A DNA stretch of 64,000 nt from the NCBI RefSeq assembly GCF_037975245.1, contig NC_092576.1, positions 19,058,111 through 19,122,110 on the forward strand. The letters run 5' to 3'. This document shows positions 10,310-23,460 of this stretch, in pieces. This DNA is from Apostichopus japonicus. Taxonomy: Eukaryota > Echinodermata > Holothuroidea > Aspidochirotida > Stichopodidae. The notes under the pieces were generated by a model. It did no database searches, was not told the DNA's origin, and saw only the letters and a list, made by a program, of their open reading frames with translations. How positions within the stretch are numbered: the stretch's first letter is position 1; every line of letters starts with the position of its first letter. Both the position numbers and the translations under genes were made by a program.

Positions 10310-11420
10310 AAAATAATATTAAGCGTGTTAGTAAAAAGCACTGTATTTTTTGGTAATTCACTATGTCGTCGCATATAATTTGTTGAAAAAAAAGTTTTCC
10401 CTTTCGTTACATTAACATAGCTTTTGTAGTCAGTAGTCTATGTAGCCTTCAAGCAGATAACTATACTCAGTTGCTTACTGTGTAGTGAGGGCCAGTGGTA
10501 CAGATGTATCGAAAAATAATTCCGCATAATTCCACATGGTAATGTTGATGAGTAGTACGGGGGGGGGGGGGTACAAGGCAGCAGTTGGAATTTTCTGGCT
10601 CCAAAATCCATCCAGTTGGAATTTCAGCCACTACCCCCCCCCATCATCAGGCCTTAGCTACGTCCCTGTGTAGAGATGGGATGGATAGCTACTGGCATGA
10701 TTTTTAAAGCTTGATAACATACATAAATCACATTTTGAGTACACTTGCCCTTTAATGTGAATTTTTATGCTTAGTACTAAACCATTCCATTCTTTTTCAT
10801 AGTGTCGTATCTACATTAAACGAGTATACACCTTAATTCTTGCTCATCAATGTTCTTTATTCTAGAGTACATCCATCCATTTATATTTTTGTGTTTTCCA
10901 GATTTACTGTAGCAATATTTTTTTATTACCTATGTCATTATCTTGTCATTAAACATAGAAGATGTTTATTCTCACCTTGCCAGAAAAAGTAAAAGTTCCG
11001 CTTTCGGTCACGATTTTAAATGAGTTCATGTTTTTATGATTCCATTTGATCTAGAGGATACATACTGTTGGCCCTGAGCAACATTAGCATTGCATTTGCA
11101 ATGCAAAAGTATGTGCAATATATAGCATCTTGCCCTCATCGTTAACATTTGCAGGGTTTGCCTGGACATTCTATTCTTTCTCCAAATGCCAAAATGCTCC
11201 CTCCAATTAGGATGCATATAGTTTCAGTTCTGAGAGTTTCATATTTTTTCTTTAAATTAAAATGTAATTATGGAGTTTATGAATTATTGTTTAGTTTTCA
11301 TTGTTGTCTTCTTGAAAAATATATTTCAATGAATGTACACATGAATACATTTGTTTTTATTTGGATTTGTTTCTGAGGCAATTAATCTCTGCTGTACCAC
11401 GACAGTACATGAACGGTTCA
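10310..11420. other. No gene recognised; one possible transposon end
   Basis: Contains a 13-G run (10559) and a duplicated CAGTTGGAATTTYC phrase at about 10582 and 10613. The complement of 10654-10672 reads CAGGGACGTAGCTAAGGCC, a hAT-like terminus, but no convincing partner or TSD was found. Confidence 0.3.
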
Positions 11421-11421
11421 A

Positions 11422-11649
11422 GTGTTATTGATTCAACAACCTACTATAATATGTGGGACACAAGTGCAACCAAGCTATATCCAGCTCTTCTCTCGTCCTT
11501 TGGATGATAGGGGCGACTACACTTTCACGCTGAGACAAACTTATGACTTTTACAAACACTTCCTGCATGCTCCCAGGGCTGTTATTTTACGTCCCCATCC
11601 CATGGTCGTGATTGAAACTTGGCCTTCAGCCACTTTCCCCGAATGCTGA
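11422..11649 (+). CDS. Unassigned open frame
   Basis: 75 codons of non-repetitive composition including DDRGDYTFTLRQTYDFYKHF and RAVILRPHPMVVIETWP. No domain is recognised and no clear splice borders are visible. It abuts the GGGCCCAATTGGG repeat, so it may be mobile-element-derived or chance. Confidence 0.15.
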   Translation: MLLIQQPTIICGTQVQPSYIQLFSRPLDDRGDYTFTLRQTYDFYKHFLHAPRAVILRPHPMVVIETWPSATFPEC

Positions 11650-11696
11650 GAGGTGGTAAACCTGTAGATAACTGAACTATTTTAAGGGACACAGTG

Positions 11697-12113
11697 AAAC
11701 AGCTGGGCTTAAAATTTGGACCACACAGTTGGGCCCAGTGTGGGTTTCACTTGGGTCAAGCCTAATCAACTGGGCCCGAAATGGGTCCCATTTGGGCCCC
11801 ATGCAGTTAGCCTGATTGGGCACAGTATAGGTTCTGTGTGGGCCAAAACGATTGGGGCCCAGAATGGGTCCCAGGTGGGCCCCATACAGCTGGCCCGGTT
11901 GGTCCCCGTATGGGATTGGTTTGGGCCCCAATCAGTCTCGCCCAACTGGGACCAGTTTGGGCCACTCGTGGGCCCCAATCTGTTTGGCCCAATTGGGTCC
12001 TGTGTGGAACGGAATGACAAATCTGAATGGGCCCCAATTGGGCTTCCCAATTGGGGCCCACTTGGCAGCCCGAGTGAAACCCAATTGGGCCCCAACTGGG
12101 CATGCTGGCTGGG
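11697..12113. repeat. GGGCCCAATTGGG-rich repeat family, copy B
   Basis: Built of short palindromic blocks (TGGGCCCCA, CCAATTGGG). An imperfect tandem unit of about 83 bp is visible from the recurrence of GGGTCCCA..TGGGCCCCAT at 11783 and 11866. Its right end (12070-12113) is the inverted counterpart of the left end of copy A. Long open frames on both strands rich in G, P and W are artefacts of the repeat. Confidence 0.7.
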
Positions 12114-12305
12114 ATGGTATAGAGGCCCAGGCTAGAACTGATATATTGACCAGGCCAAAGCCTAATTAGCAATAGGCAAAACTAACATTACCTATGGTTA
12201 TCTTAGAAGTCTTAAACATTCAGTCAAATATCACCATAGTAGGCATACCTTAAGAAAGGAGACTTTCTTGTAAAATCTAACTCATTAATAATAACAAATA
12301 TTGGT

Positions 12306-12526
12306 ACTAATTTAGAATCCGTACCATTCGACCATACTTCCTAACCCCTAACCCTATTTCCTACTTTCCTAACCCTACTCCCTTACCCCTTACCATATTC
12401 CCTACTTCCTAACCCTAATTCCTAACCCGTAACCCTACTCCCTAACCCTACTTCCTAACCCCTAACCTTATTCTGCCGATTCGAAGTAAGCTGTCCCATT
12501 CATATGGTACGGATTCTAAAGTTAGT
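12306..12526. mobile_element. TIR element with telomere-like core
   Basis: TTTAGAATCCGTACCAT (12311-12327) is perfectly inverted at 12504-12520. The match extends outward through ACTAA with a one-base indel. The interior is filled by CCTAACCC-like repeats. No TSD was resolved. About 220 bp, no coding capacity. Confidence 0.6.
12333..12472 (+). repeat. Degenerate CCTAACCC tandem repeat
   Basis: Roughly a dozen diverged units of the type CCTAACCCTA[CT]TYCCTA, related to the telomeric CCCTAA but with extra TCC/TTCC blocks. Same strand orientation as the repeat at 388-447. Confidence 0.7.
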
Positions 12527-12529
12527 CTT

Positions 12530-14656
12530 AGTTGTTGACTGATTATCACAAATTCCCCAGTTAAAGCATATCTTACCAATAACAAGGAATTCACAAGTTG
12601 CAATAAAATACAGTCGGATCACTGAGTTTGCTTTAAAGCTTATATATTTAAGCATAGCATGAAACTAGTCATTAAAATTCTCGACTGGCAGATGTAAAAT
12701 AACTTTTATTTCGCGAATAATTACTTATTCTAGCTAAGAAAATATACATAAACACACTGTAGAAAACTTGTTTTCTTTCAAAAATCTTAAATTGTTCTAA
12801 CTCTTTCTTACATAACTCTGTCGATTAGGCGTCCATGCAAGTCAATATGTAGCAATCCACAGTGATCATTTTAAGGACCTAAATTATTCAATCTTCGTGG
12901 TCTGAAGTTACAGCAAGGTATATAAAAAGCTCAGAGTTTCATTTTACCAAGCAGGCTGTCTGAAATAATGTTATTTATTAAATGATTATAAGTTGAAAGA
13001 CCTAATACCTGACACTAAATGTGCAATATAGTTTTGTTCAATATAGAGATTTCAACCTCTGTACAATCATATTCTAATGTAGGTCAAAATAGTCTTACAA
13101 ATGATAAAAAAAAATATATTTATTAAAAAGGAAAACGTTCGTTAATATCTTTCTGGCAGTATTTCGAACGTATTTTGTCTATAAATTTTAGTAGTACGTC
13201 ATTTGAAGGCTACAGAGATATGTCCATATCATCCAAGTTTAAAACGAAAAACGTTTTTAAAATTGAAAGTGCGCCGATAATTTCAACTTGTATCGATCAA
13301 TAACAGATGCTTGCTTTAAAAGGGCTCCATCCTCACATTCAACTTTTAATAAACTGATTTATCTCGTGTTTGTTAATTTACGTTTGTCCGCTAACTGTTC
13401 ACATAGTAACAGAAGATACTACAATGAAGACCCAATCAACCCGATTTGGCTGAAAAGTAGTAATTAATTAATTTAAGTAAACACTCAAGGACACGAAGTT
13501 TTTCAAGATCATAACATAAAGTTAAGATCATAGGCATTATTTCCATTAGGCATATCTACAAACACAAAGGAAGAAAAAATGTTACATTTCGAAGAAATCC
13601 ACTAGAAATTAAGGCACACTCAAACCAGTCACGTAAGAATGAAGTTGGTAATTCAGGAGACTATATCGGTTAATTACATGAAATGGTCATTAAATAAATT
13701 AATTAGGTTTTAGTAGTTGGAGAACTAAACAGAGATAGACGTTATCATTTAAACAAATCTTATTAGCCGGAAACAATTAAACTTTGCGTTGAATCGTCGG
13801 ATTTGGTTATAATAATTAAATAATTTGTTAATTAAAATATTACCATATTATATTTAATATTATATTCAAGCCGCATCAACCGTTTCCTCTTGAAGTATGA
13901 AATTGATCTACATCTGCTTCTCTAAAATAAATCTTAATTATCAGTAACAACTTTTTTATTAAACTATAAATTCTTCCAAAAATCTTTAAACTTGATAAAA
14001 TTGTTGTATTTGGTTGAAGTTGAAGTTTCCTTTTCATAGTTCCAATTACATTAGTGACTACAATTTACATTTTAAATTACATTTTCTTTCTGAAAGTTCA
14101 ATATGAAAAACACAATTAATATATGTGATCATAATTCTTCTTCAAAAGATAGAATAATCTCAAATCTTGAATACCCAATATTTGTAACCTTCTCATCCCG
14201 TCTTTGAGATTAGTTTCTGATTAATTATTAAAATAAAATTGCTTCACTCTATTCATTTGTATCCTTGCATTCTTATTTGATTAAACCTAACAAACTATCA
14301 GCCTCTAATTAATCATTGTATCGTTAAAACAATAAAAATAATCCTTTAATCCTACATAACCGATGTATTTCCACTAATCGAATCCATTTATTTCTGTTTG
14401 TATTTGCTTTCCCTTAAAATCAATCCCTTATTTACATTCCATTAATTTATTCCTTTTTACAAATAAACACAACCCAAATGTCCTAGTTTATCACTTTATT
14501 TTCCTTTATATATATATATGTCGTTATTTATATTATTTATAATACCATAATAATTATTTTATCCTTACCAAATCCAATATATTTATCTCTACCTACTCTA
14601 TTATCAGTACCTCTATTCTTTCATTCTAGATTCCTATCTCCAGTGTGTTTCTACAG
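12530..14656. other. Very AT-rich stretch, probably intronic or intergenic
   Basis: High-AT DNA with no convincing ORF or RNA gene. The segment before 14656 is pyrimidine-rich, as expected upstream of a splice acceptor. Confidence 0.4.
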
Positions 14657-14670
14657 TACTGCTCTCCTAG

Positions 14671-14838
14671 AGTTGACGATTCTGATCAGAACCTTATCCT
14701 TCAGTCTGGTCTCTCTCTCTCTATCCTGAGTTCTCTCCAGAAGCTGGTGATCACTGACATCCACAGGAGTCTAACTAATGAAGAGTTGGCGGCAATCTTA
14801 TCTTACTCCTCACAGTGTGCAAGCTTGAACGAGCTGCA
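14671..14838 (+). CDS. NLR-type leucine-rich-repeat exon (two LRRs)
   Basis: Between a pyrimidine-rich acceptor (CTCTCCTAG/) and a consensus donor (/GTAAGT) lies exactly 168 nt, i.e. two 28-residue LRRs. Both borders split the codon at phase 2, so the exon is symmetric and can be duplicated or skipped without a frameshift. The peptide contains LSILSSLQKLVITDIHRSLT followed by EELAAILSYSSQCASLNEL, the hydrophobic spacing of ribonuclease-inhibitor-type LRRs found at the C-terminus of NLR innate sensors, whose LRR exons are often 84 nt or multiples. An alternative upstream acceptor at 14656 would give 182 nt. No NACHT domain or other LRR exon was recognised in the window, so gene identity is inference; another RI-type LRR protein is possible. 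Confidence 0.6.
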
Positions 14839-14844
14839 GTAAGT

Positions 14845-17599
14845 ATTCCGGTGTAGATGTTATAGTCATCATAACAGTTAAACAGGGAATTAATTAATAA
14901 TAGTTATCAATAATAAACTAACAATTAAAAAATGTAAAGTATGTTGTATTTTAATGCCAAAGATTGTATTTAATTAGTTTAATTCGATTTATATGAATAA
15001 ATTTGGCCATCGTGAAAGGAATTCTGTAGGGTTTTAAGATCAATAAAACGAAATACAATGGATTAATAGGTAATATTTTATAGAGGGGATTGGTGGAGAG
15101 GGTTGAAGGGGTTGGTTGGGGTTGATTAAAACGTTCTTTTGTTTGGATTATTTTTACACTTTAAATCAGAAATTGGTAAAGAATGACAGTAATGTGTATT
15201 AGGATCAAGCAAGAGATATTTACACAACGTATTTGGATTTTACTAATTATAGTGAGTATAATGAATATTCTAAAATAGACTTTTGAGTTTTATAAGTAAT
15301 CAATATTCCTTTTGAAATTGAAATCTCCAAAAAATGTGTTTAATTATCTAATTTTATTTAACAAATACGTTTAACATTATTAATATAAAAGTAGTGAATC
15401 ATGGCAATAAAAAATAGCAAAACCATATAAATGTATTGTTCAAAACCAAAGAAATAAATTACACTACTCTAAGAAAACTGAACTGTATACCAAACAAGCA
15501 ACCAATAAAACAGTTTTTGTTGTCGCAGTTTTCAAAAATAGTTAATGAAAATAAGTTAATAACTAAATATTAACACAAAAAGAAAAATAAGTAATTGTAC
15601 CTAAGTTTTTTTTTAAGTATTTATTTTGTAATACAATATACATTATTAAGTCAAATTTGCAACTCATAAATTCTAGCAGTAAAACTTATTCCAACAGAAA
15701 GACATCGAGGTTTTCCGTATATTTTGTAAAACAATGTCATGCCAAAACATTTAAATTGTACTTTATTTCACTTATTATGTTAACGAATAAAAAAACAAAG
15801 CCCTGACATCGTGACCTTCATATTTTTAAATATTATAAAAGTCATACAAACAAATTCATGAAAATATTCCCGTTGATTACAAATGTAATGCCTGTACTTA
15901 ATATTACTCGACCATGAAATCCCTAATTTATCTTAAACAATTGCATAATGTTGACCCCCAACCCGCCCGACCCTTCACTCATATAAGTCATTCGAACACC
16001 GGTTTCACTCAATACATTTCCGACACTAATCTACGTGTATCCATTTACCAATCCACTTTCACCGTAGCGACCCCTTTCAACGTACCATCAATACCCCCTT
16101 TGTTCTTTGCAGTTTCCCTATTCACTGTATTTTTACCCTTCTCCCATCCTTATCATATCATCACCCCCTTTGTTTGTCTTAATATCCCTAGCAAGATTAT
16201 CAGTTACTTGTGTTTTCTTTGTTTATTCATGATCATTTTTTTCTTTACATAGGCCTACTAAGAATAATTTGTAGTTTTATATACAGAAACGTAAACCTTG
16301 CTGATATTAATATATACTTCTGTTCTTCAGACAATACTCAGGAGTCCAATTTGTTGCACAACGAATATAGTTTAAAACATCGCTAATCCTTTGCACATTC
16401 ATTACCTCCTCAGATCAACCTCATACAAAGTTTGACATTTCCACATTCACATATTCACGTTTATGTTATCAGTTGATATGTTCCACAGTGTATTACGTGC
16501 TACTAAAAACAAGTAAACAAATATTAGTCGCCCGATCCCGCCGCACCCGACACTACAAAGAAAAAGAAGAAGACACTATTCAGTAAATACCATAAATAAA
16601 ATACCATATAAAAAAATATATACAGCACATATCATGTTCTCAATCCATTCGAAAAATAAATGTAACCACGGAAAATGTGTCACTGAAGTCTTATACATTG
16701 GTAGTATTGTTTGGTCGTATAATAAAAAAACAATATAATAAACATCTCTGATTATTCTCTTTCTAGCCTATTCATGTTCTATCAAAAAATCCCCGTATTC
16801 AGTTTGTTCCTCAGTAAGTTTAGTCTAACCTCATCCACATTTTAGACGCCCTACCTGTTCCCTCCACCCACCCCCTCTTCGCCACCCCCTTCATAGAGAT
16901 GCATATGTATGTATTAAAGAACCCCTCAAATCCATTACATGTTTCTACCCGATAACATAATCACCGGTTTAGTACACACAGTAGGCCTACTCTGCTTCTT
17001 ACATTAGTTTTCTGTACAAATACAATCAGAGCTTGCATTATACAGACGATTGATTCAAACAATTTATTTTCTAAAGAAAGTCAATATTAAGAATGACACA
17101 CCTGGAACTCCCGTATATACGTCATTAGATTAATAATAGATGGCACGAGCCAGTTAAAGCAATGAATAGAAATAGATCAACGAGCCACGTGTCCATTGTA
17201 CCCCTCAAATATTGTCAGTGAACGTGTCAAAGTAACCTTGTAAACAAACATTAAGTAGGTCAGTGGGTGTACATCAGTGACTACGAATCATCTATTGTGG
17301 AAATCCTCCGAAAAAAAAACATATTATTATTAGGTCACACGCCTTGTTAGCGGATACGTTGCGCCTTTATTTTTGGTTATTATTTAAGTTTTGCAAATTA
17401 CTTACATTGGTTTTTTAATGTATTCCCACAAGCTCTCATGCAAACCGATCCTAGGAAACTTGGAAGGGGAGGGTTTATAGACAACACAAAGTTATGAATA
17501 CAATTTAAAAGAAGGAATGATTCTTGTTATGTTCAGTTACTCTTCTTGAATTCAAGTTGCACTTGCACTTGTATAAACGGACACTACTGGATCGTAACT
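14845..17599. other. AT-rich stretch, no gene recognised
   Basis: A 112-codon open frame at 15914-16252 is rich in F, I, P and S with no motif; I treat it as chance. The rest appears to be unique AT-rich DNA, plausibly intron of the LRR gene. Confidence 0.35.
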
Positions 17600-18061
17600 A
17601 GTCTTCGACCGATTATATGATCATCGGTTATTACCGATTAGTTCACTTGGCAATCGTGCCGATGCCTTTTACCTATTATTTCATTATTTTCGTGTAACTG
17701 GCGTATGAATGATTACCAACTTCTAGGCCAATATAATCAAAGATGTAAACGCACTACTTAACGTTCTACACTAAAGCAAATAAAGAACAGGGATACATTT
17801 AGGGCGCTGTACGTGTATAACGATTAGTCGCAATAGTAAAATCCCACCACAACACAGTAAAAGGCAGTGCTGTACAGACTACAGAAAGTGGGCGGTGGAT
17901 ATTAGCCATTGGCTACGAAATGGCCCTCCCCCCCCAAAAAAAAAAAAGAGTCAGAGACAGCTTTTACAACTGGTATTAGAACCATTATCATTGTTGCAAC
18001 TCCAACGTAAATAAAGTAAAAAGTAGACCGAACGGAAATAAAATATTCGTAATTTCGTAAT

Positions 18062-18119
18062 CTGATATCGAAATATATAAACTGATATCGAAATATATAA
18101 TCTGACATGAAATATAAAC
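18062..18119 (+). repeat. 20-bp tandem repeat, three copies
   Basis: CTGATATCGAAATATATAAA-type unit at 18062 and 18082 plus a diverged third copy at 18102. Confidence 0.7.
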
Positions 18120-18189
18120 CAATCCCGGACGTTTGCTTCAGATTTTAATGGTTTACATCAGCGAGGGAAAACTTCCGATCGAACGTTGT

Positions 18190-18310
18190 TCCAAACGATT
18201 TTGCACGCTTCTCCATTGAATTAACTTCATGTGAGAGAAATCCCACACTAAAGTCCCATTTACTTTGTTGCCCGTGTCGCTAGAAATTAGACTTGGTTTA
18301 GTCGGTTACG
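18190..18310 (+). repeat. Dispersed repeat shared with 25720-25830
   Basis: Shared phrases include CTTCTCCATTGARTTAACT, then ATMYCACAC, then a diverged block ending TTTAGTCG. Same orientation in both places. Confidence 0.5.
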
Positions 18311-19086
18311 AGGGCTCAGTTACTGAAAGGGGTTATTTTAGCACGTATGGTACATGCGGAGAAAAAAATGCTTCGTGTTTATCGCAAAAATATGCGTAAT
18401 TGTGTTTGCCTAATCATAAAATAATGTATTGCAGTAGAACTCTTGAAGACTGTCGCACACACATTTTAAGGGAATTGTTGGCGTATTTGGCGCCTTGATT
18501 TTATAATGTTATTGTATTTGTAAAATCTTGAGCTCATTTGCAATCTCAACAGTTATGAGGCTCAACCGGTTCTTAAGCCAGACTAGCCTAATGTACGTAT
18601 AACTCACAATGAACAAAGCCTAATGTTATTGTTTTCACTTTCAAGTTTTCACGTACCGCGAAACGACCAGAGTAGTTAAAGAGTATATTGTTTTGGTTAT
18701 AAATTTAGTCAAGACAATCAATCTTACTTATCAATCGTTAAACATTGATAAAATGAGTTTTTTTTAGATGCAATAAGCGAAGTGAAAACATATAATTACT
18801 TCTTGTCCCTAATCCGGGTATATTGTATGATGTTAACTGCCAAAACTGGATAGTATAGCGTGAGGGACTTGCGATACCGTTTCCGTCCCGGCTTTCAATT
18901 TCGAATGATCTACATTCCTTTCCAGTTGTGGTTTTGGTGAATTAAAAGCTCGGAAAAATACAATTCTTTATGTCGAACGTTATAATCGGTTCCGCAGAAT
19001 CGCTAGCGCAATGAATGCCGATTATTTTACCGATTGTCTAATAATAGGCCCGATGCCGATTATATAACCGATTATAGTCGAACACT

Positions 19087-21390
19087 CGTGTCACAGTTGA
19101 ATTTGATAGAATGTGTAAGATTGTTTAGCAAGAAAACAAGTTAACAGGTCATTAAGTATGTATGAAGAAGAAATATGATGCGTATCTAGCAAAGAGCTAA
19201 ACAATAATAATAGGATGGTTTAAAATCGTATTTATGTTTTTGTTTTTGTAAAACATTGTGCAAGTTTAGTAGAAAACACTTAAAAAAGAATGCATAATAG
19301 CCTCCAATCAAATATGCGATATTAAATATAGTCCTTGAAATTATCATAAGACACCCTCGATTTATCTCCCTTATTTGGCGTCCGAGTCCGGATCAAATTA
19401 AAGGAGATTGTACCAAATATGTGTAACTCGGAACTTACCAAACATATAAAATACCGTAGAACACTAAGTAGCTCTTATAATTTAACTATTGAAAGGTATT
19501 ATTTTAATGTGTATTGTTTGTCCCAACAAAGTAATACATTACTTTATTGTCGATCATTATAACAAAATTATTTAGTAAATTATATTCATTTGGTTAGTAT
19601 AGTTTGTTAAGAACGAAATTAAAATCTTGCTAAGCATTGTAGAATTACTAAATAGAATTGCGCAAAGGCAAAATCCATTCCCCATACAAAACTTGTACTA
19701 ACTGTAAACAGAAAATATTTCGAAGGGATTGTACCGTCATTCAATCAATGGTGATATCGATTTCTACATTGAAATAGCAAACAAAGGCTTGAATTGAGCT
19801 TCCCCCTTTCCGTCCCGCCCACGCTCAACTAACTTTAGGCCCAAATGTTGCGTAATAATGAATATAAAGATATAATTTTTGTGACATAAATTACAAAATA
19901 GAATGTGAATAAGCCGAGATTAATCATACAATAAGTCCACGACTGAACTTGAAGGATGACTATGTAATATCGACCACATCTTTCCATCTTTCACACAAAC
20001 TATGCTAAATTAGTACTATTCTTAAAATGTCTCTCTCTCGACATTGATAACAAGATTGAAAGGAATTCTCAACGCTTTGTAAAGTACTTCTTAACGATAT
20101 TGGTTGTTTCTCACAAGTTTGATACTTACGCCGTCACTGTATAAAACATCGACGTCATTTACATTAGTCTGTGTTGATATTGCAACCAGGCACGTGAACA
20201 GCATCATTATTGTGAGGGACCAGCATCATGAATGTGAGGGGGAACAGTATTGTCTTTATTTCTCGTCTTAAGAGTCAGAAAATGTATTTTATTAAGGCTT
20301 ACATTGTTATGACTTTTTACAGCACTGTATAGTGTCTACCCTTTGTGACATAATTTTCTTCGGAAGGAGGTGGGCTTCAAATATGACATCGTCCGTTGGC
20401 AGATGTCAAAACGGGGAGGCTCCTTTATGGAAAGAAAAGCTCATTTTATTATATAGCCTACATATGTACTTTGAAATTTTACGTCAGCTGTAGCCGTTAC
20501 ATTATATAAACGATCAATGAAATATTCCAAGCGCCTCTTTTCAACAGTCAATAAATTGATACAGAAAACCAGCTATGGTAAAGAAAACACTTTAACATGA
20601 AAACAAACATTGCAACAGTTCAGTAAATATGCGTTTGTTATGCCAATGAGATACGAGGTAGGTAACCTATATTTTCGTTCCATTCGCCGGAGTGATACTT
20701 TTCATGAAGCTGAGAAATGCAGGTATAATGTAGGACGATACTGAGCTAGACTTAAACATATTAACTGACTATTATGCACCGGTTCCGGTTAATCCCGATA
20801 CTGTTATTTCATAATCGCCAAAACTCAACTTGTTGTAGTAAGGAATCTCACAGACAATATGTTTAGATGTGCACTTTATCCTTCTCTTAGATTTGACGTG
20901 AACAACATATTAACGAGGCTGCCAAATACTCTTTTGACAGAATAAACACTGGTTCTATTATTACTGTCTCGACATTTGGGTTAGTTGAGACAGACTGAAA
21001 TAATGCTTTGCTTGATGAGTAGCCATATTGAAAGGGGAAGGTGGTATTATAACGAATATCTCATTTGACAATATTTCACCAAACTCATAGTACTTAAAAT
21101 GAATAATCATATGCTACAACAAAGGTTCAATATTTCACGCCCTCCATGTACCCCTACCACGGTTAATTCATATCGGCCCAATGCAAGATATATGTGTAGT
21201 TTATTCTTAATGGCTGAACATATTTTTGATGGTATGAAAACGGCGGTTTGCTGAAAAAGAGGGAAAGACGAGTGTTGTTAACTCCCCACATGTCAAACCA
21301 AGATCCATATATATTTGGTATATTTGCTTTTAGTTACCAGTGTAAAGACACAACAAATGTTTGCGATGTAACCGTCCATTTACCGTGTCA
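19087..21390. other. AT-rich stretch, no gene recognised
   Basis: No supportable exon, RNA gene or repeat array. Confidence 0.35.
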
Positions 21391-21740
21391 GGGGCGACGG
21401 AGCCATGAAAAAAAAAAACTGGGGGGGGGGGTTGATTGGGCACATATATACTTCTCCACTCTGATTAACCTGAAAATTGGCCTCCGTTTGTTCATGGAAA
21501 GTTCCTACTTTTGTTATTAAAAGTGGGGGTTGGGAGAGTGCCCTCTCCCCGCAGTAAATTTGAGGACGCGATGTGCGACGGTGAAAAATCAAACGGAGCA
21601 ACAACAAAAAATATGTAAATGTACTCGAAGCTAGGGATGGGGCCGATGGGGGAGGAGGGGGCAGTCTTTAGAGAGAGCACTACAAATGGAGAGAAAACGT
21701 TTGTGTTGCAACCTAACGGTATCAGGTTCGAGTTTCCCGA
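21391..21740. repeat. G-rich, probable transposon-derived repeat
   Basis: Starts with GTCAGGGGCGACGGAGCCAT, resembling a CAGGGGCG transposon terminus, followed by poly(A), an 11-G run and several GGGGGAGG blocks. No matching right terminus was found, so it is probably a truncated copy. Confidence 0.3.
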
Positions 21741-21759
21741 ACTCGTCATATCCTATATT

Positions 21760-23451
<1,692 letters not shown>

Positions 23452-23460
23452 ATATTGTTT

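Larger units (their letters stand above)
17600..19086. mobile_element. Candidate 1.5-kb element with GTTCGAC-type inverted ends
   Basis: Left end AGTCTTCGACCGATTATATG and the complement of the right end, AGTGTTCGACTATAATCGGT, are related inverted termini, followed on both sides by clusters of ATCGG / GCCGATGCC. No exact TSD was found and no transposase is visible. A segment at about 18190-18310 is also found near 25720-25830. Confidence 0.4.

Noticed and set aside
10481-10679. hAT-like element with CAGTGGTACAG / CTACGTCCCTG ends
   Set aside because: Ends match only loosely and the flanking 8-mers differ, so no element is called.
11716-12172. Overlapping 100-140-codon frames rich in Gly, Pro and Trp
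   Set aside because: Present on both strands and in several frames because of the GGGCCCAATTGGG repeat.
15914-16252. 112-codon open frame rich in Phe, Ile, Pro and Ser
   Set aside because: Composition follows local pyrimidine-rich DNA; no motif or gene context.
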